From positions 11,966,001-12,030,000 of the forward strand of contig NC_058195.1 in NCBI RefSeq assembly GCF_907165205.1: a stretch of 64,000 nucleotides of DNA. Direction: 5' to 3'. This DNA comes from Coccinella septempunctata (Eukaryota > Arthropoda > Insecta > Coleoptera > Coccinellidae). Each line of letters begins with the position of its first letter. Positions within the stretch are counted from its first letter, which is position 1. Below the pieces are notes generated by a model. The model was not told where the DNA came from and did no database searches. It worked only from the letters and a program-made list of their open reading frames with translations. Shown in pieces: positions 11,795 to 23,423 of the stretch. The position numbers were made by a program, and so were the translations under genes.

Positions 11795-12702
11795 TTATAT
11801 GAGTGATTAAAAAGTAACGCACAATATTCATATCTTCGGTATTCACTATTGTTTAGTAAAATTCTTGAATAGGTTAATTTTTATTTCAAATTACACAACT
11901 CTTATTCTAAATTAGCGATCTCTAATTTCTGTGGCAGAAATGAACAGACCTTTTGTAGCTGAGTATGATTTGTAAAATGATGATTTTTGCGAGAAGACTT
12001 TATTTTCCTAATTCGTAGACGTTGTCGATTGTCAATTCATACTTCACTCTTGTTCTCACTACATAAAATATCGAGTAAAGTAAGTTAAAAAAAGTTGATT
12101 GACTATATTTCAATAAGAACTGTAAATACAATAATGAGAATTTGTTAGAGAGCATTTAGAGGAGCGCTTAATAATATTTCAAAGCCACCTGCAAAATTAC
12201 TCAGGAAATTACTCATACAATCGTTTATAAAGGACCAAGCACTTCACAATCTTACACAAGTTTGTTTGAATGGAATAATACAATTAACTTCTACCTATAC
12301 AGTGGAGAAAAAGTGTTGAATTTCTCGACTATCATTATCATGTCATCATTGAAATACAGCAAGGAATATCGCCAAAATTCTTCACGAAAATAATAAGCAT
12401 ATCCGTTAGTTGGCATGAACAGGGTTCAACTCTAGTATAGAAGTTGAAATTTCAACAAACAACTGGAAGATTCTAGATATTTCTGACAATTACAAACCAT
12501 TGATTGATTGGTAGGTACTTCCTAACACAAGATCTAAAGAATGAAGAGAGCGGGCAGTAAAGAACAAAAGATTTTCCTTCTAACTAGGCGAAGATAACTT
12601 TGTTGTCTCACAAAGCTGATGTTTTCCATAAAAGGCCAGTTCAACAGATGTAAAGCTACGTTATTATTCTTGAAGCGCAAGAAATTGTGAAGTAAGGATG
12701 GG
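11795..12702. other. No gene seen
   Basis: AT-rich spacer between the mariner and the large foldback element. No exon or repeat recognised. Confidence 0.4.
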
Positions 12703-12949
12703 TGATATAAGAACCAGTGTGAATGCAGCCACGAGTTCCAGCCACGCGTTTGCCTCGGCGCCTCGGTGAAGCGGTCGGCCCGCTCGGGGTGTATCTTGAT
12801 TCGTAATGAAGGCTAGTACGGGATTGATATTGAAAAGTGGTAATGAAAATGAAATTTAACGATGTTCTCGAAAAGGGGTGAGGGTACTGAGTATCTACAA
12901 CCATTCTGAACTATTACTAGGAATGAATAAAGGGCTAGTGGGTCAATAA

Positions 12950-13955
12950 AATGGAAATTTTCTGGTTTCGAGTAAAATTGAGATATTTGAATTTTTTTTT
13001 CGGTGAATATATTCTATTTACAATGCTCTTCAAGACCTATATACCACCTGATTTTGTCGGGCACGAATTCACCCCCCACTACCCCCAACTTGTGTGTTTC
13101 CGAAAAATTATGCTAAGTCGGGAAAAATTGAGATATTTGAATTTTTTTCTCAGTGAATATATTCTATTTACTATGCGCTTCAAGACCTATATACCCACTG
13201 ATTTTGTCGGGCACAAATTCACCCCCTACTACCCCCAACTTGTGTGTCTGAAAAATTATGCTAAGTCGGGTAAAATTGAGATATTTGAATTTTTTTTTCG
13301 GTGAATATATTCTATTTACAATGCTCTTCAAGACCTATATACCACCTGATTTTGTCGGGCACAAATTCACCCCCCACTACCCCCAACTTGTGTTTTCCCG
13401 AAAAACTAAGCTAAGTCGGGAAAAATTGAGATATTTGAATTTTTTTTTCAGTGAATATATTCCCTTCAACATGCTTTTTAAGACCTATATACCCACTGAT
13501 TTTGTCCGGCACGAATTCACCCCCTACTACCCCCAACTTGTGTGTCTGAAAAATTATGCTAAGTCGGGTAAAATTGAGATATTTGAATTTTTTTTTCGGT
13601 GAATATATTCTATTTACAATTCTCTTCAAGACCTATATACCACCTGATTTTGTCGGGCACAAATTCACCCCCCACTACCCCCAACTTGTGTGTTTGAAAA
13701 ATTATGCTAAGTCAGGTAAAATTGAGATATTTGAATTTTTTTTCAGTGAATATATTCTATTTACAATGCTCTTCAAGACCTATATACCACCTGATTTTGT
13801 CGGGCACGAATTCACCCCCCACTACCCCCAACTTTTCTGTCTGAAAAAATATGCTAAGTCGGGAAAAATTGAGATATTTGAATTTTTTTTCAGTGAATAT
13901 ATTCTATTTACAATGCTCTTTAAGACCTATATACCCACTGATTTTGTCGGGCACC
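12950..13955 (+). repeat. Left-arm tandem array, seven units
   Basis: The anchor AGATATTTGA falls at 12981, 13131, 13279, 13429, 13577, 13725 and 13872, giving spacings of 150, 148, 150, 148, 148 and 147. Units contain GACCTATATACC, GATTTTGTCGGGCAC and CACCCCCCACTACCCCCAAC. Two subtypes alternate at first, differing at TACCACCTG versus TACCCACTG and at TTTCCGAAAA versus CTGAAAA, which suggests amplification as two-unit blocks. Confidence 0.85.
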
Positions 13956-13956
13956 G

Positions 13957-15040
13957 ATTCAAATATCTCAATTTTTCCCGACTTAGCATAATTTTTCAGA
14001 CACACAAGTTTGGGGTAGTGGGGGGGGAATCAGTGCTCGACAAAATCAGTGGGTATATAGGTCTTGAAGAGCATTGTAAATAGAATATATTCACTGAAAA
14101 AAAAAAATTCGAATATCTCAATTTTTCCCGACTTAGCATAATTTTTCGGAAACACACAAGTTGGGGGTAGTGGGGGGTGAATTCGTGCCCGACAAAATCA
14201 GGTAGTATGAAGGTCTTGAAGAGCATTGTAAATAGAATATATTCACTCAAAAAAAAATTCAAATATCTGAATTCTTCCCGACTTAGCATAATTTTTCGGA
14301 AACACACAAGTTGGGGTTAGTGGGGGGTGAATTCGTGCCCGACAAAATCAGTGGGTATATAGGTCTTAAAGAGCATTGTATATAGAATATATTCACTGAA
14401 AAAAAAATTCAAATATCTCAATTTTTCCCGACTTAACATAATTTTTCGGAAACACACAAGTTGGGGGTAGTGGGGGGTGAATTCGTGCCCGACAAAATCA
14501 GGTGGTATGAAGGTCTTGAAGAGCATTGTAAATAGAATATATTCACTGAAAAAAAAATTCAAATATCTCAATTCTTCCCGACTTAGCATAATTTTTCGGA
14601 AACACACAAGTTGGGGTTAGTGGGGGGTGAATTCGTGCCCGACAAAATCAGTGGGTATATAGGTCTTGAAGAGCATTGTAAATAGAATATATTAACTGAA
14701 AAAAATATTCAAATATTTCAATTTTACCCGACTTAGCATAATTTTTCAGACACACAAGTTGGGGGTAGTAGGGGGTGAATTCGTGCCCGACAAAATCAGT
14801 GGGTATATAGGTCTTGAAAAGCATTGTAAATAGAATATATTCACTGAAAAAAAAATTCAAATATCTCAATTTTACCTGACTTAGCATAATTTTTCAAACA
14901 CACAAGTTGGGGGTAGTGGGGGGTGAATTCGTGCCCGACAAAATCAGGTGGTATATAGGTCTTGAAGAGCATTGTAAATAGAATATATTCACCGAAAAAA
15001 AAATTCAAATATCTCAATTTTACTCGAAACCAGAAAATTT
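13957..15040 (-). repeat. Right-arm tandem array, eight units, inverted
   Basis: The anchor AAATATCTCA (or close variant) falls at 13971, 14111, 14261, 14411, 14561, 14711, 14859 and 15007. The same unit as the left arm is present in reverse. Spacings of 140-150 and unit-type order differ from the left arm, so the arms have gained or lost units independently or been partly converted. Confidence 0.85.
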
Positions 15041-15292
15041 CCATTTTATTGACCCACTAGCTCGTTATTCATTCCTATTAATAGTTCAGAATGGTTGTAG
15101 ATACTCAGTAACCTCACCCCTTTTCCAGAACATCGTTTAATTTCATTTTCATTACCACTTTTCAATATCAATCCCGTACTAGCCTTCATTACGAATCAAG
15201 ATACACCCCGAGCGGGCCGACCGCTTCACCGAGGCGCCGAGGCAAACGCGTGGCTGGAACTCGTGGCTGCATTCACACTGGTGATATAAGAA

Positions 15293-15553
15293 TTAACAAA
15301 ATGTATGTCTCAATTGATGCTTCATTCGTCAATTAGCCTGGTATGAGGTTCCAATTGCAAAATTACACGGCATGGATATCTCATGAGGATACAGTTATCG
15401 AGTTGTCTGTGTCTTCATTATCCTTCTGATACTTTCGGAATGGAAAATGCTAAAATAGCCATTGACAGCAGTAATTTTCTTAGTCGTCGATTGACTTGGA
15501 AGATAATAAGGAATTGATTATGTAGATCCTGCTATAAGGGGATGTATTATATG
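15293..15553. other. Spacer; no gene seen
   Basis: Short AT-rich spacer between the foldback element and a family A copy. Confidence 0.4.
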
Positions 15554-15555
15554 TA

Positions 15556-16766
15556 TACTCCATTCACTTTTATTTTAGCAGTCGGTTGGCCATGGAAATT
15601 TGACACATTTCACTCTGTATAGTACAAAAATGTGGGGTTATGACGCTTATCAAAACATTTTTAGGTTTTAAATCAACGCTATGTTGCCCGTTCTACGTAA
15701 AAGTTTATGTTATTAGCTACGTATTTTATCACAATGTCGAATCTCTTCGGAAAATATGTGACGAACATAATTGAAGTTTATACAAACTGATTGAGGGCAT
15801 ACCAAATCCAGTTATTTGCATGGAAAATTGAAGAGATCAGTATAATATCATAATATGCACTAGCTTGAGGAGAGTTAATGTTCGTTATCTTCTTTGGCTA
15901 AAGTTTGAATACGTTACATCAGTTGTAGATTTCAAAAATATTAACCCGAAGATGAAATGCATATGATGCAGTGGTTGGTAATGGGTATCTCTCGAAGAAA
16001 TTAACAGATAATTACAAGAATGTTGAATTCTTCAACTAAAATCATCTTGCATCAATGGAAGTAAAAGGAATTAAAGGAAGTTTCAAGTCAAGATGAACTT
16101 TACCTTTGAAAAAAATTTCACATGAATAAACAATCAACAGGAAAACTGACTCGTATTTGTGGCTGTTCATCTTAATACATTGATATAATAATAATAATAA
16201 TTAGGCATTTATTGGTACCTTAAGACATTTAGAATGTATAGGACAAGTCAAATGAAAAATAGAAAAATCTATTTTCGGGAACTTATTCTACGATGACATT
16301 CATCGAATATCCTGTAGTAAACTTTCCGCATTAATTCACTCAAACATAAAAGTCTCAAATGTCACCACTTTTTTGGGTCTTCCAATAGAAGGAAATTCTT
16401 TGTCATCCTCTTCATTCACAATCTTTCTGATTGTGGAAATATTCAGCTGAAATATAAGTCGTTCAGATTCAGATGAAACATTATATGAATTCTCTTACAT
16501 TGAATATGTTCGCTACCGTCTGACGTATTGTGGAGTTTAGAATATCAGGGTATAACTATTTGAATTCTAAATAGCACTTCCTGAAACCCTGTCTCTTTTT
16601 TCAATCACTTTCGGCATTTTCGTGATAAAAATTGATATTAGTTGTGGCAACGGCGTTATGACATTAACGACATTTCATGAGTGCCTACCTTACTCCGTTC
16701 TAGTTAAAAAACTTGAGAAAATCATTTCATGGCCAACCGACTGCTAAAATAAATGTGAATGGAGTA
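15556..16766 (-). mobile_element. Family A DNA element, copy 2 (reverse orientation)
   Basis: The 1,211 bp copy has TACTCCATTCAC ends and TA at 15554-15555 and 16767-16768. Compared with copy 1 it is inverted: the GACACATTTCACTCTGTATAG block lies at the left and the transposase-like MPKVIEKRDR segment at the right, on the minus strand near 16590-16620, where the start codon has decayed. It has no intact open frame. Confidence 0.65.
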
Positions 16767-16768
16767 TA

Positions 16769-18655
16769 CCTAAAAGTTTGTATAGAGCCTACTCGACTTT
16801 TTATTGAAGATTATCGATAAAATAAAAATATGCCAATTTTGGCACATGAACCCTTATTTTGGTTCGTTGTAACTAACAGTACCTACTAGAACAAATCGCT
16901 TTGCTTGAAATGCTTTACATGATTAATAGTAGGTATATACTTATTAATTATTAATTTTTAGAATATCTCACTTCATTTTCGAAGTGATATAATACATATA
17001 AACTTTTTTTAATGTTTGTGCCCCATAGTTTGATTTTGACAATTACTTGAGCAATTATTTGATAAAGTGTCGTGAAAGTGGATAAGCCGAACCATCTTGA
17101 GATTTTATACTTTGTTCCGACAATAATTTCAGGTTTCAGTATAATCTCAGTGACAAAATTTTTCTGTCATCAGCAGGCTAACATAACGTAGAGCTATAGC
17201 TAAACCAAACAGCTGATCGAATGTGAGACAGTAGGCTTCCATTTGAACCCAAAATTCTGGTTCTGCGCTAGCTTCAGCTTTGCTAACTGCCTTCCTGAAC
17301 TGACTTCTCATGATGCAGCTGATAAGAATAAGTCTAGCAGATGGAGAGCACTGATTCTTTGAATTGGGAGAAAGGAGGAAGAAGCAGCGGATAACCCAGT
17401 TGAAGAGTACCTAATAGCCATAAAAAAGCTTTGGACGAGAAACATTTAGAAGCTTCCTTAACCCAGCCCAGTTAATAGAGTTAGAACTCTGCAACTGTAG
17501 ATGGTGTTACACCCTAAACAATCATTAATCTAGCCGCTCAGCTGGCAGAACTGATAATTTCCCAAATAGTTGATGACACTAGCTTTTATTATGACAAAAA
17601 AAAATCCTAAGGTGCTTCTGGGCAAGTTGATGTCACTGTGAGTGGCACTATATTGTGGTCGCAGTGCAGAGATGCTTGTTGTTTTCATCCTTTCTGGATC
17701 TATAGATCCAGATCTAGTTTATATACCGATATTTACAAAGTAGACTCAACCAGCTCCTGGAAAAGCTATTGCCATATTTATGTGCACCATCTTCTTTGTC
17801 TGCAGATATATTCTCTATTTGGCTATTGAACGTAAAATTTCCTGAAGTTCTATCAATCAAATGTATCTTTCCTTGAGGAGGGTCACCTTTAACTCTACGG
17901 AAAGAGAATAATCTTGACCCTTCTGATGTCCTAGTGCAGCAACTGGACAAGATAGAGTTACCCTTCGGTGTTTCTGTGTCTACCCAGTATATTTTCGAAT
18001 AAACAAGCTTTCTTAACGTTGACGACCAACAACGGAAGTAGTTCACATATTTTCCACTCCATAGATGTGGAGATTTTCGATTTTTTTCCGGTTTGTTGAA
18101 CACTATATGGCTGCAACTAATGGTGCCATTGATTCTTCGTCGATGACCTTGGATCGAATGTCGTTAACCTTCAGACACGCCGTCATATACGTGTAACCAG
18201 AACGAGGGATCCTCTCCAAGTGAAACACAGGCCTAAACGTGGCTAAATATAGGAATAGGCTGCAAACGCGATTGTCCTGACTTTGGTGCTCTTGAAAATA
18301 CCCACGAGATGTAAGGGAGATTGAATACCTACCTTGAAGGATGAAAATTCACAATACTGAATCCGGATATCGTACTTGAGAAAACTATCGAATACACAGG
18401 GTATGCAAGTCATGTCTAGCTAAATTTCACAGAGGGATTCTACAGTTTGTTTGCAGGAGAGAAGTTCCTTCACAGTATGATCCCATTACATTCCATTGTG
18501 AAGTTAATATTTCGTAATTTTTCACAATTTTTTCAAGCTATATAGTGAAAACCATAATTCTAATTCGAATCTCCTATATTATAATATGATATGGATTTTA
18601 TGGAATTCAACAAATTAGTTCCTTATGATTTCTCTACTGGGATAAGAACAGTATG
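16769..18655. other. Gene-free stretch of unknown origin
   Basis: GC content looks somewhat higher at 17200-18250. A minus-strand frame of 129 codons (17714-18103) has no motif I recognise and could be part of a decayed retroelement. A perfect 20 bp palindrome (TCTGGATCTATAGATCCAGA) lies at 17693-17712. Confidence 0.35.
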
Positions 18656-18657
18656 TA

Positions 18658-20064
18658 TACTCCATTCACTTTTATTTTAGCATTCGGTTGGCCATGGAAA
18701 TTTGACACATTTCACTCTATATAGTACGAAAATGTGGGGTTATGACGCTTGTCAAAACATTTTTGGGTTTTGAATCAACGCTATGTTGCCCATTCTACGT
18801 AAAAGACTCAGTAATTACGAATTGTATCACAATGTCGAATCTCTTTGGAAAATATGTGACGAACATAACTGAAGGGTTACCAAATCCAGTTTTCTGCATG
18901 GAAAATACAAGAGATCAGTATGATATCATAATATGCACTAACTTGAGGAGGGTTAATGCTCGTTATCTTCTTTGGCTAAAGTTTGAATACGTTACATCAG
19001 TTGTAGATTTCAAAAGTATTCACCCGAAGATTAAATGCATATGATGCAGTGGTTGGGAATGGGTATCTCCCGAAGGAATTAACAGATAATTACAAGAATG
19101 TTAAATTCTTCAACAAAAATCATCTTGCATCAATGAAAGTAAAACGAATTAAAGGAAGTTTCAAGTCAAGATGAACTTCACCTTTGAACAAAAACTTCAC
19201 ATGAATAAACAATTAACAGGAAAACTGGCTCCTATTTGTGGCTGTTCATCTTGATACATTGATATAATAATAATAATTAGGTATTTATTGGTACCTTAAG
19301 ACATTTACAATGTATAGGACAAGTCAAATGAAAAGTAATAGAAAAATCAGTTTTTCGGAACTTATTCTACGATGACATTTATCGAAAATCCTGTAGAAAC
19401 TTTTCGCATTAATTGGGAATTCAAATGTAGATTGCAGCGACATAGTGGTGACAGTCCGAAGTAAAAAGTTAATGCCTTTACGTCATTTTTCTACTTTCCT
19501 CGATGTAAACCATAGACCTAATAATACATTTTATTTTATTAGGTCTATGATGTAAACAAACAAATGACAAAAGTGCCTTAACTTTTTATTTACAAAAATA
19601 GCCACCAGAGGGCGTATCGCTTGTTTTGAATTCCCAATTCACACAAACATAAAATTCTCGAATGCCACGACTTTTTTGGGTCTTCCTATAGAAAGAGATT
19701 CTTTGTCATCCTCTTCATTCACAATCGCTTTCCGATTGTGGAAATATTCAGCTGAAATATAAGTCGTTTAGTTCAGATGAAACATTATATAAATTCTCTT
19801 ACATTGAATATGTTCGCTACCGTCTGACGTATTGTGGATTTTAGAATATCAGTGTATAACTATTTGAATGAGCGGACCTGAATTCTAAATAGCACTTCTT
19901 GAAACCCTGTCTCTTTTTTTCAATCACTTTCGGCATTTTGATAATAAAAATTTATTAGTTGTGGCAACGGCGTACACACACAATAACGACAATTCATGAG
20001 TGCCAACCTTAATCCGTTCTAGTTACAAAAACTTAGAAAATTATTTCATGGCCAACCGACTGCT
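18658..20064 (-). mobile_element. Family A DNA element, copy 3, right end truncated
   Basis: The left end TACTCCATTCAC follows TA at 18656-18657. The copy is inverted relative to copy 1 and runs to CCAACCGACTGCT at about 20064, where the last 25 bases or so of the right end are missing. A 221 bp element has inserted into it at 19415. No intact coding region. Confidence 0.62.
19415..19635. mobile_element. 221 bp MITE nested in family A copy 3
   Basis: The inverted ends are GGGAATTCAAA and TTTGAATTCCC, flanked by AATT on each side (19411-19414 and 19636-19639). Removing the insert restores the family A sequence GCATTAATTCACAC found in the other copies. The arms stay similar inwards, including AAAAAGTTAA and ATAGACCTAATAA, and end in a hairpin whose stem is AGACCTAATAA with its complement. 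It has no gene. Confidence 0.7.
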
Positions 20065-20458
20065 GCGCGTAAATTTGTCAGAATGTTTCTAATTGTTCGA
20101 AATGAAAGTACAAAAATCACCTTTTCAATCTCTATAAGATGTTATAATCCGGCAAGGAAAAATTATCAAATCCCTGAGACAATTGTGAAAAGTATGAAAT
20201 ATCTTTCGGTTAGAATGTACGAAAGTTCACACATCAACCAATCGGTTAGGAACTTCCCTACACCAACCTCACTGGCGTTCGAATTCATTGGTGCATTCTT
20301 GGAATTATTACTGTAGTGCTATTTATGGATTGAAATATCAGGAGCAGAAATATTCAATTCAGGTTCACTTGAAGATGAACGCTCAAATATGTATTTCGTT
20401 CGGTCATTTGTGGATTTTTTCGGAAAATAAAATTTTTTATATTTCAAATCCAAAAAAG
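20065..20458. other. No gene seen
   Basis: A plus-strand frame of 77 codons starts at 20083 but shows no recognisable motif or splice context. I do not call it a gene. Confidence 0.35.
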
Positions 20459-20895
20459 CGATAATTGTTTTTAAAAAAATTCTTTTTGTGCATGTACGTT
20501 CTCGTCTGCTGTAGTTTCAGGGGTATAAGCTTTTGAGATTCGAAAATTTTTCCAATGTGCCACAACCATATTGGTTTTTTTCTGTTGTTTATACATGCTT
20601 TGCTTATTTTCCGTAAAAAGAAATCATTTTTGGATGGAGTGTTTCCAATTTTTTTATCGGTATTGACATGCCCTGACTTAGGATTGTTTTTAAAAAAATT
20701 CTTTTTGTTCATGTACGTTCTCGTCTGCTGTAGTTTCAGGGGTAGAGGCTTTTGAAATTCGAGAATTTTTCCAATGTGCCACAACCATATTGATTTTTTT
20801 CTGTTGTTTATACGTGCTTTGCTTATTTTTCGTGAAAAAAAATCATTTTTGGATGGAGTTTTCCAAATTTTTCATCGGTATTGACATGCCCTGCA
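20459..20895. repeat. Two-copy tandem repeat, about 219 bp unit
   Basis: ATTGTTTTTAAAAAAATTC starts at 20464 and again at 20683. Both units hold TACGTTCTCGTCTGCTGTAG, TTTCCAATGTGCCACAACC and TATTGACATGCCCTG. The units are about 90 percent alike by eye. There is no coding content. Confidence 0.75.
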
Positions 20896-22133
20896 ATATT
20901 TCTAGAAAAATAATAATACGCCCCTTTTTATTCTTCAAAAAGAATATAATTCCATAATTTAACCCAAATTTTCACCAAAACATATTCCTCGTCATTTTTC
21001 TTTTTTAGTTTTCGATGTAAAAAATTATATGAATTTATTTGCTTCTTTCCAATGTATCTTATTTTTTAAATTTCTCATAATTTGTGATATATTTACTTGA
21101 AAAACATTTATTGTTTTATGGTTATTTTGCGTGCACCAAAATTGAAAACCACAAGGCGGTTGCAAAGATATCGTGACAATATAAAAAAATATATTTCTCA
21201 TTTAACTTACAAACATCCAGAAGAATAATTAATTGATTCGTTCTATTAATTAATGTTATTAATTTTATGGTCACACTCAGTGACCAACCACTAACAAAAT
21301 ATTCATTCCAGCTAATCTCGAAAAAAGCTGAATGATTCATCTCACTCCGATAAATATGCACAAAAAATCGTTGGTTCGACGATCACACGACCGATAAATA
21401 ATTCGAAAATCAACAGACCGAAGGAGCGATCCCTTCTTCGAATTCAAAAACGAAAATTGATGAGGATACACTCATTAGAAGGATAAAAGTATAACGGATC
21501 CAGCTACACACTCCGTTAAGTCGAAACGAAGAATCAGTGTAGCGATTTTAATTGCTATTTTATTCTGGCGAAATGGCACGTATAGAATGACGACGGTCAT
21601 CCTAGCAGAAAAAACCGATTCAGGAAATCTGCCTCATTTTACGGAACTTGATCCTTTCACGCCAACGCAAAGCGCAATTAGAATTGGCGCTGGTCAAGAT
21701 AAAGGTGAAAGAAGGTGCTCCCAACGTTTTATGTATTCACTAGAAGTGGCGCAACTAATGAGCGTCCATTCATTTAGATCTCAATAAGTTTTGTGCGGTC
21801 AGATTTGTTTCACTTGAGGTTAGACCCGTCGAGATTTGTTGACATAGGTAGTTGCTAGGGTAGTTGACAAGTTATAATGGAAATAATAGGTTCTTTCCCT
21901 GACTCATAAATATATGAAGACATGTTCCGTGAATTCCGTGAATTTTATAACAATAACTACATAATATGTACATTTTTTTTATTTCGAAATATTGAATTTG
22001 CTGACCAATGAATGAGAGAAAGATTTTGTCCCCATATTGAAAACGAAGCACTTCGAAAAAATTCGCTGAAAATATCCAATCTACACGAAAAAAGACATAG
22101 GCGAACTGACCGATCCACCAACTCAACAGTTAG
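20896..22133. other. No gene seen
   Basis: AT-rich to 21400, then more mixed. Short open frames are present but none shows a domain or a credible splice frame. Confidence 0.4.
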
Positions 22134-22135
22134 TA

Positions 22136-23423
22136 TACTCCATTCACGTTTATTTTAGCAGTCGGTTGGCCATGAAATAATTGTCTCAAGTTTTTGTAAC
22201 TAGAACGGAGTAAGGTTGGCACTCATCAAATGTCGTTAATGTCATAACGCCGTTGCCACAAGTAATATCAATTTTTATTACGAAAATGCCAAAAGTGATT
22301 GAAAAAAGAGACAGGGTTTCAGGAAGTGCTATTTAGAATTCAAATAGTTATACCCTGATATTCTACTAATATCAATTTTTATTACGAAAATGCCGAAAGT
22401 GATTGAAAAAAGAGACAGGGTTTCAGGAAGTGCTATTTAGAATTCAGGTCCGCTCATTCAAATAGTTATTAAACCCTGATATTCTAAAATCCACAATATG
22501 TTAGACGGTAGCGAAAATATTCAATGTAAGAGAATTTATTTAATGTTTCATCTGAATCTAAACGACTTATATTTCAGCTGAATATTTCCACAATCAGAAA
22601 GATTGTGTATGAAGAGGATGACAAAGAATTTCCTTCTATTGGAAGACCCAAAAAAGTGGTTGTTTTCGAGAATTTTATGTATGGGTGAATTAATGCGAAA
22701 AGTTTACTACGGGATTTTTGATTTTTCTATTTTTCATTTGCCTTGTCCTATACATTGTAAATGTCTTAAGGTTTCAATAAATACCTAATCATTATTATTA
22801 CATCAATGTATTAAGATGAACACCCACAAATACGAGCCAGTTGTCCTGTTAATTGTTTATTCATGTGAAATTTTTGTTCAAAGGTGAAGTTCATCTTGAC
22901 TTCCTTCAATTCCTTTTACTTATATTGACGCAAGATGATTTTTGTTGAAGAATTTAACATTCTTGTAATTATTTGTTAACTCCTTCGAGAGATACCCATT
23001 CCCAACTACTGCATCATATGCATTTCATCTTCGGGTTAATATTTTTGGAATCTACAACTGATGTAACGTATTCAAACTTTAGGCAAAGAAGATAACGAAC
23101 ATTAACTCTCCTCAAGCTAGTGCATATTATGCATGATATTATACTGATCTCTTGTATTTTCCATGCAAATAACTGGATTTGGTATGCCTTCAATCAGTTC
23201 GTATAAACTTCAATTATGTTCGTCACATATTTTCAGAAGAGATTCGACATTGTGGCAAAATACGTAATAACAGAAACTTTTACGTAGAACGGGCAAGATA
23301 GCGTTGATTTAAAACCCAAAAATGTTTTGGCAAGAGTCATAACCCCACATTTTCGTACTATACAGAATGAAATGTGTCAAATTTCCATGGCCAACCGAGT
23401 GCTAAAATAAAAGTGAATGGAGT
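22136..23423 (+). mobile_element. Family A DNA element, copy 4
   Basis: It starts TACTCCATTCAC after TA at 22134-22135 and ends GTGAATGGAGTG at about 23423, where the terminal TA is mutated. It has the same orientation as copy 1. It carries an internal tandem duplication of about 118 bp (22262-22380 and 22373-22490) that repeats the MPKVIEKRDRVSGSA fragment, and the ISTIRKIVYEEDDKEFPSIG fragment near 22585. The reading frame is broken. Confidence 0.65.

Larger units (their letters stand above)
12714..15281. mobile_element. 2.57 kb foldback transposon built of inverted tandem repeats
   Basis: The ends are inverted, CCAGTGTGAATGCAGCCACG and its complement, and are flanked by an exact 11 bp direct repeat TGATATAAGAA (12703-12713 and 15282-15292), which shows insertion as a unit. 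Each arm starts with about 235 bp of non-tandem terminal sequence with a GC-rich patch (GCCTCGGCGCCTCGG), then tandem units of 147-150 bp: seven units in the left arm and eight in the right. The arms meet near 13956 with almost no loop. No transposase is present. The structure matches Foldback/Galileo-type or MULE-type non-autonomous elements; the 11 bp duplication fits MULE (usually 9-11) better than Foldback (9) or Galileo (7). Confidence 0.85.

Noticed and set aside
12951..14083. Overlapping open frames of 79-175 codons in the foldback arrays
   Set aside because: They arise from stop-poor tandem units on both arms, change frame with the 148/150 spacing, and show no domain; not annotated as genes.
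17714..18103. Minus-strand frame of 129 codons
   Set aside because: No recognisable motif, no convincing splice context; only noted as a possible decayed retroelement.
20083..20316. Plus-strand frame of 77 codons after family A copy 3
   Set aside because: Looked compact but has no domain, promoter or splice partner.
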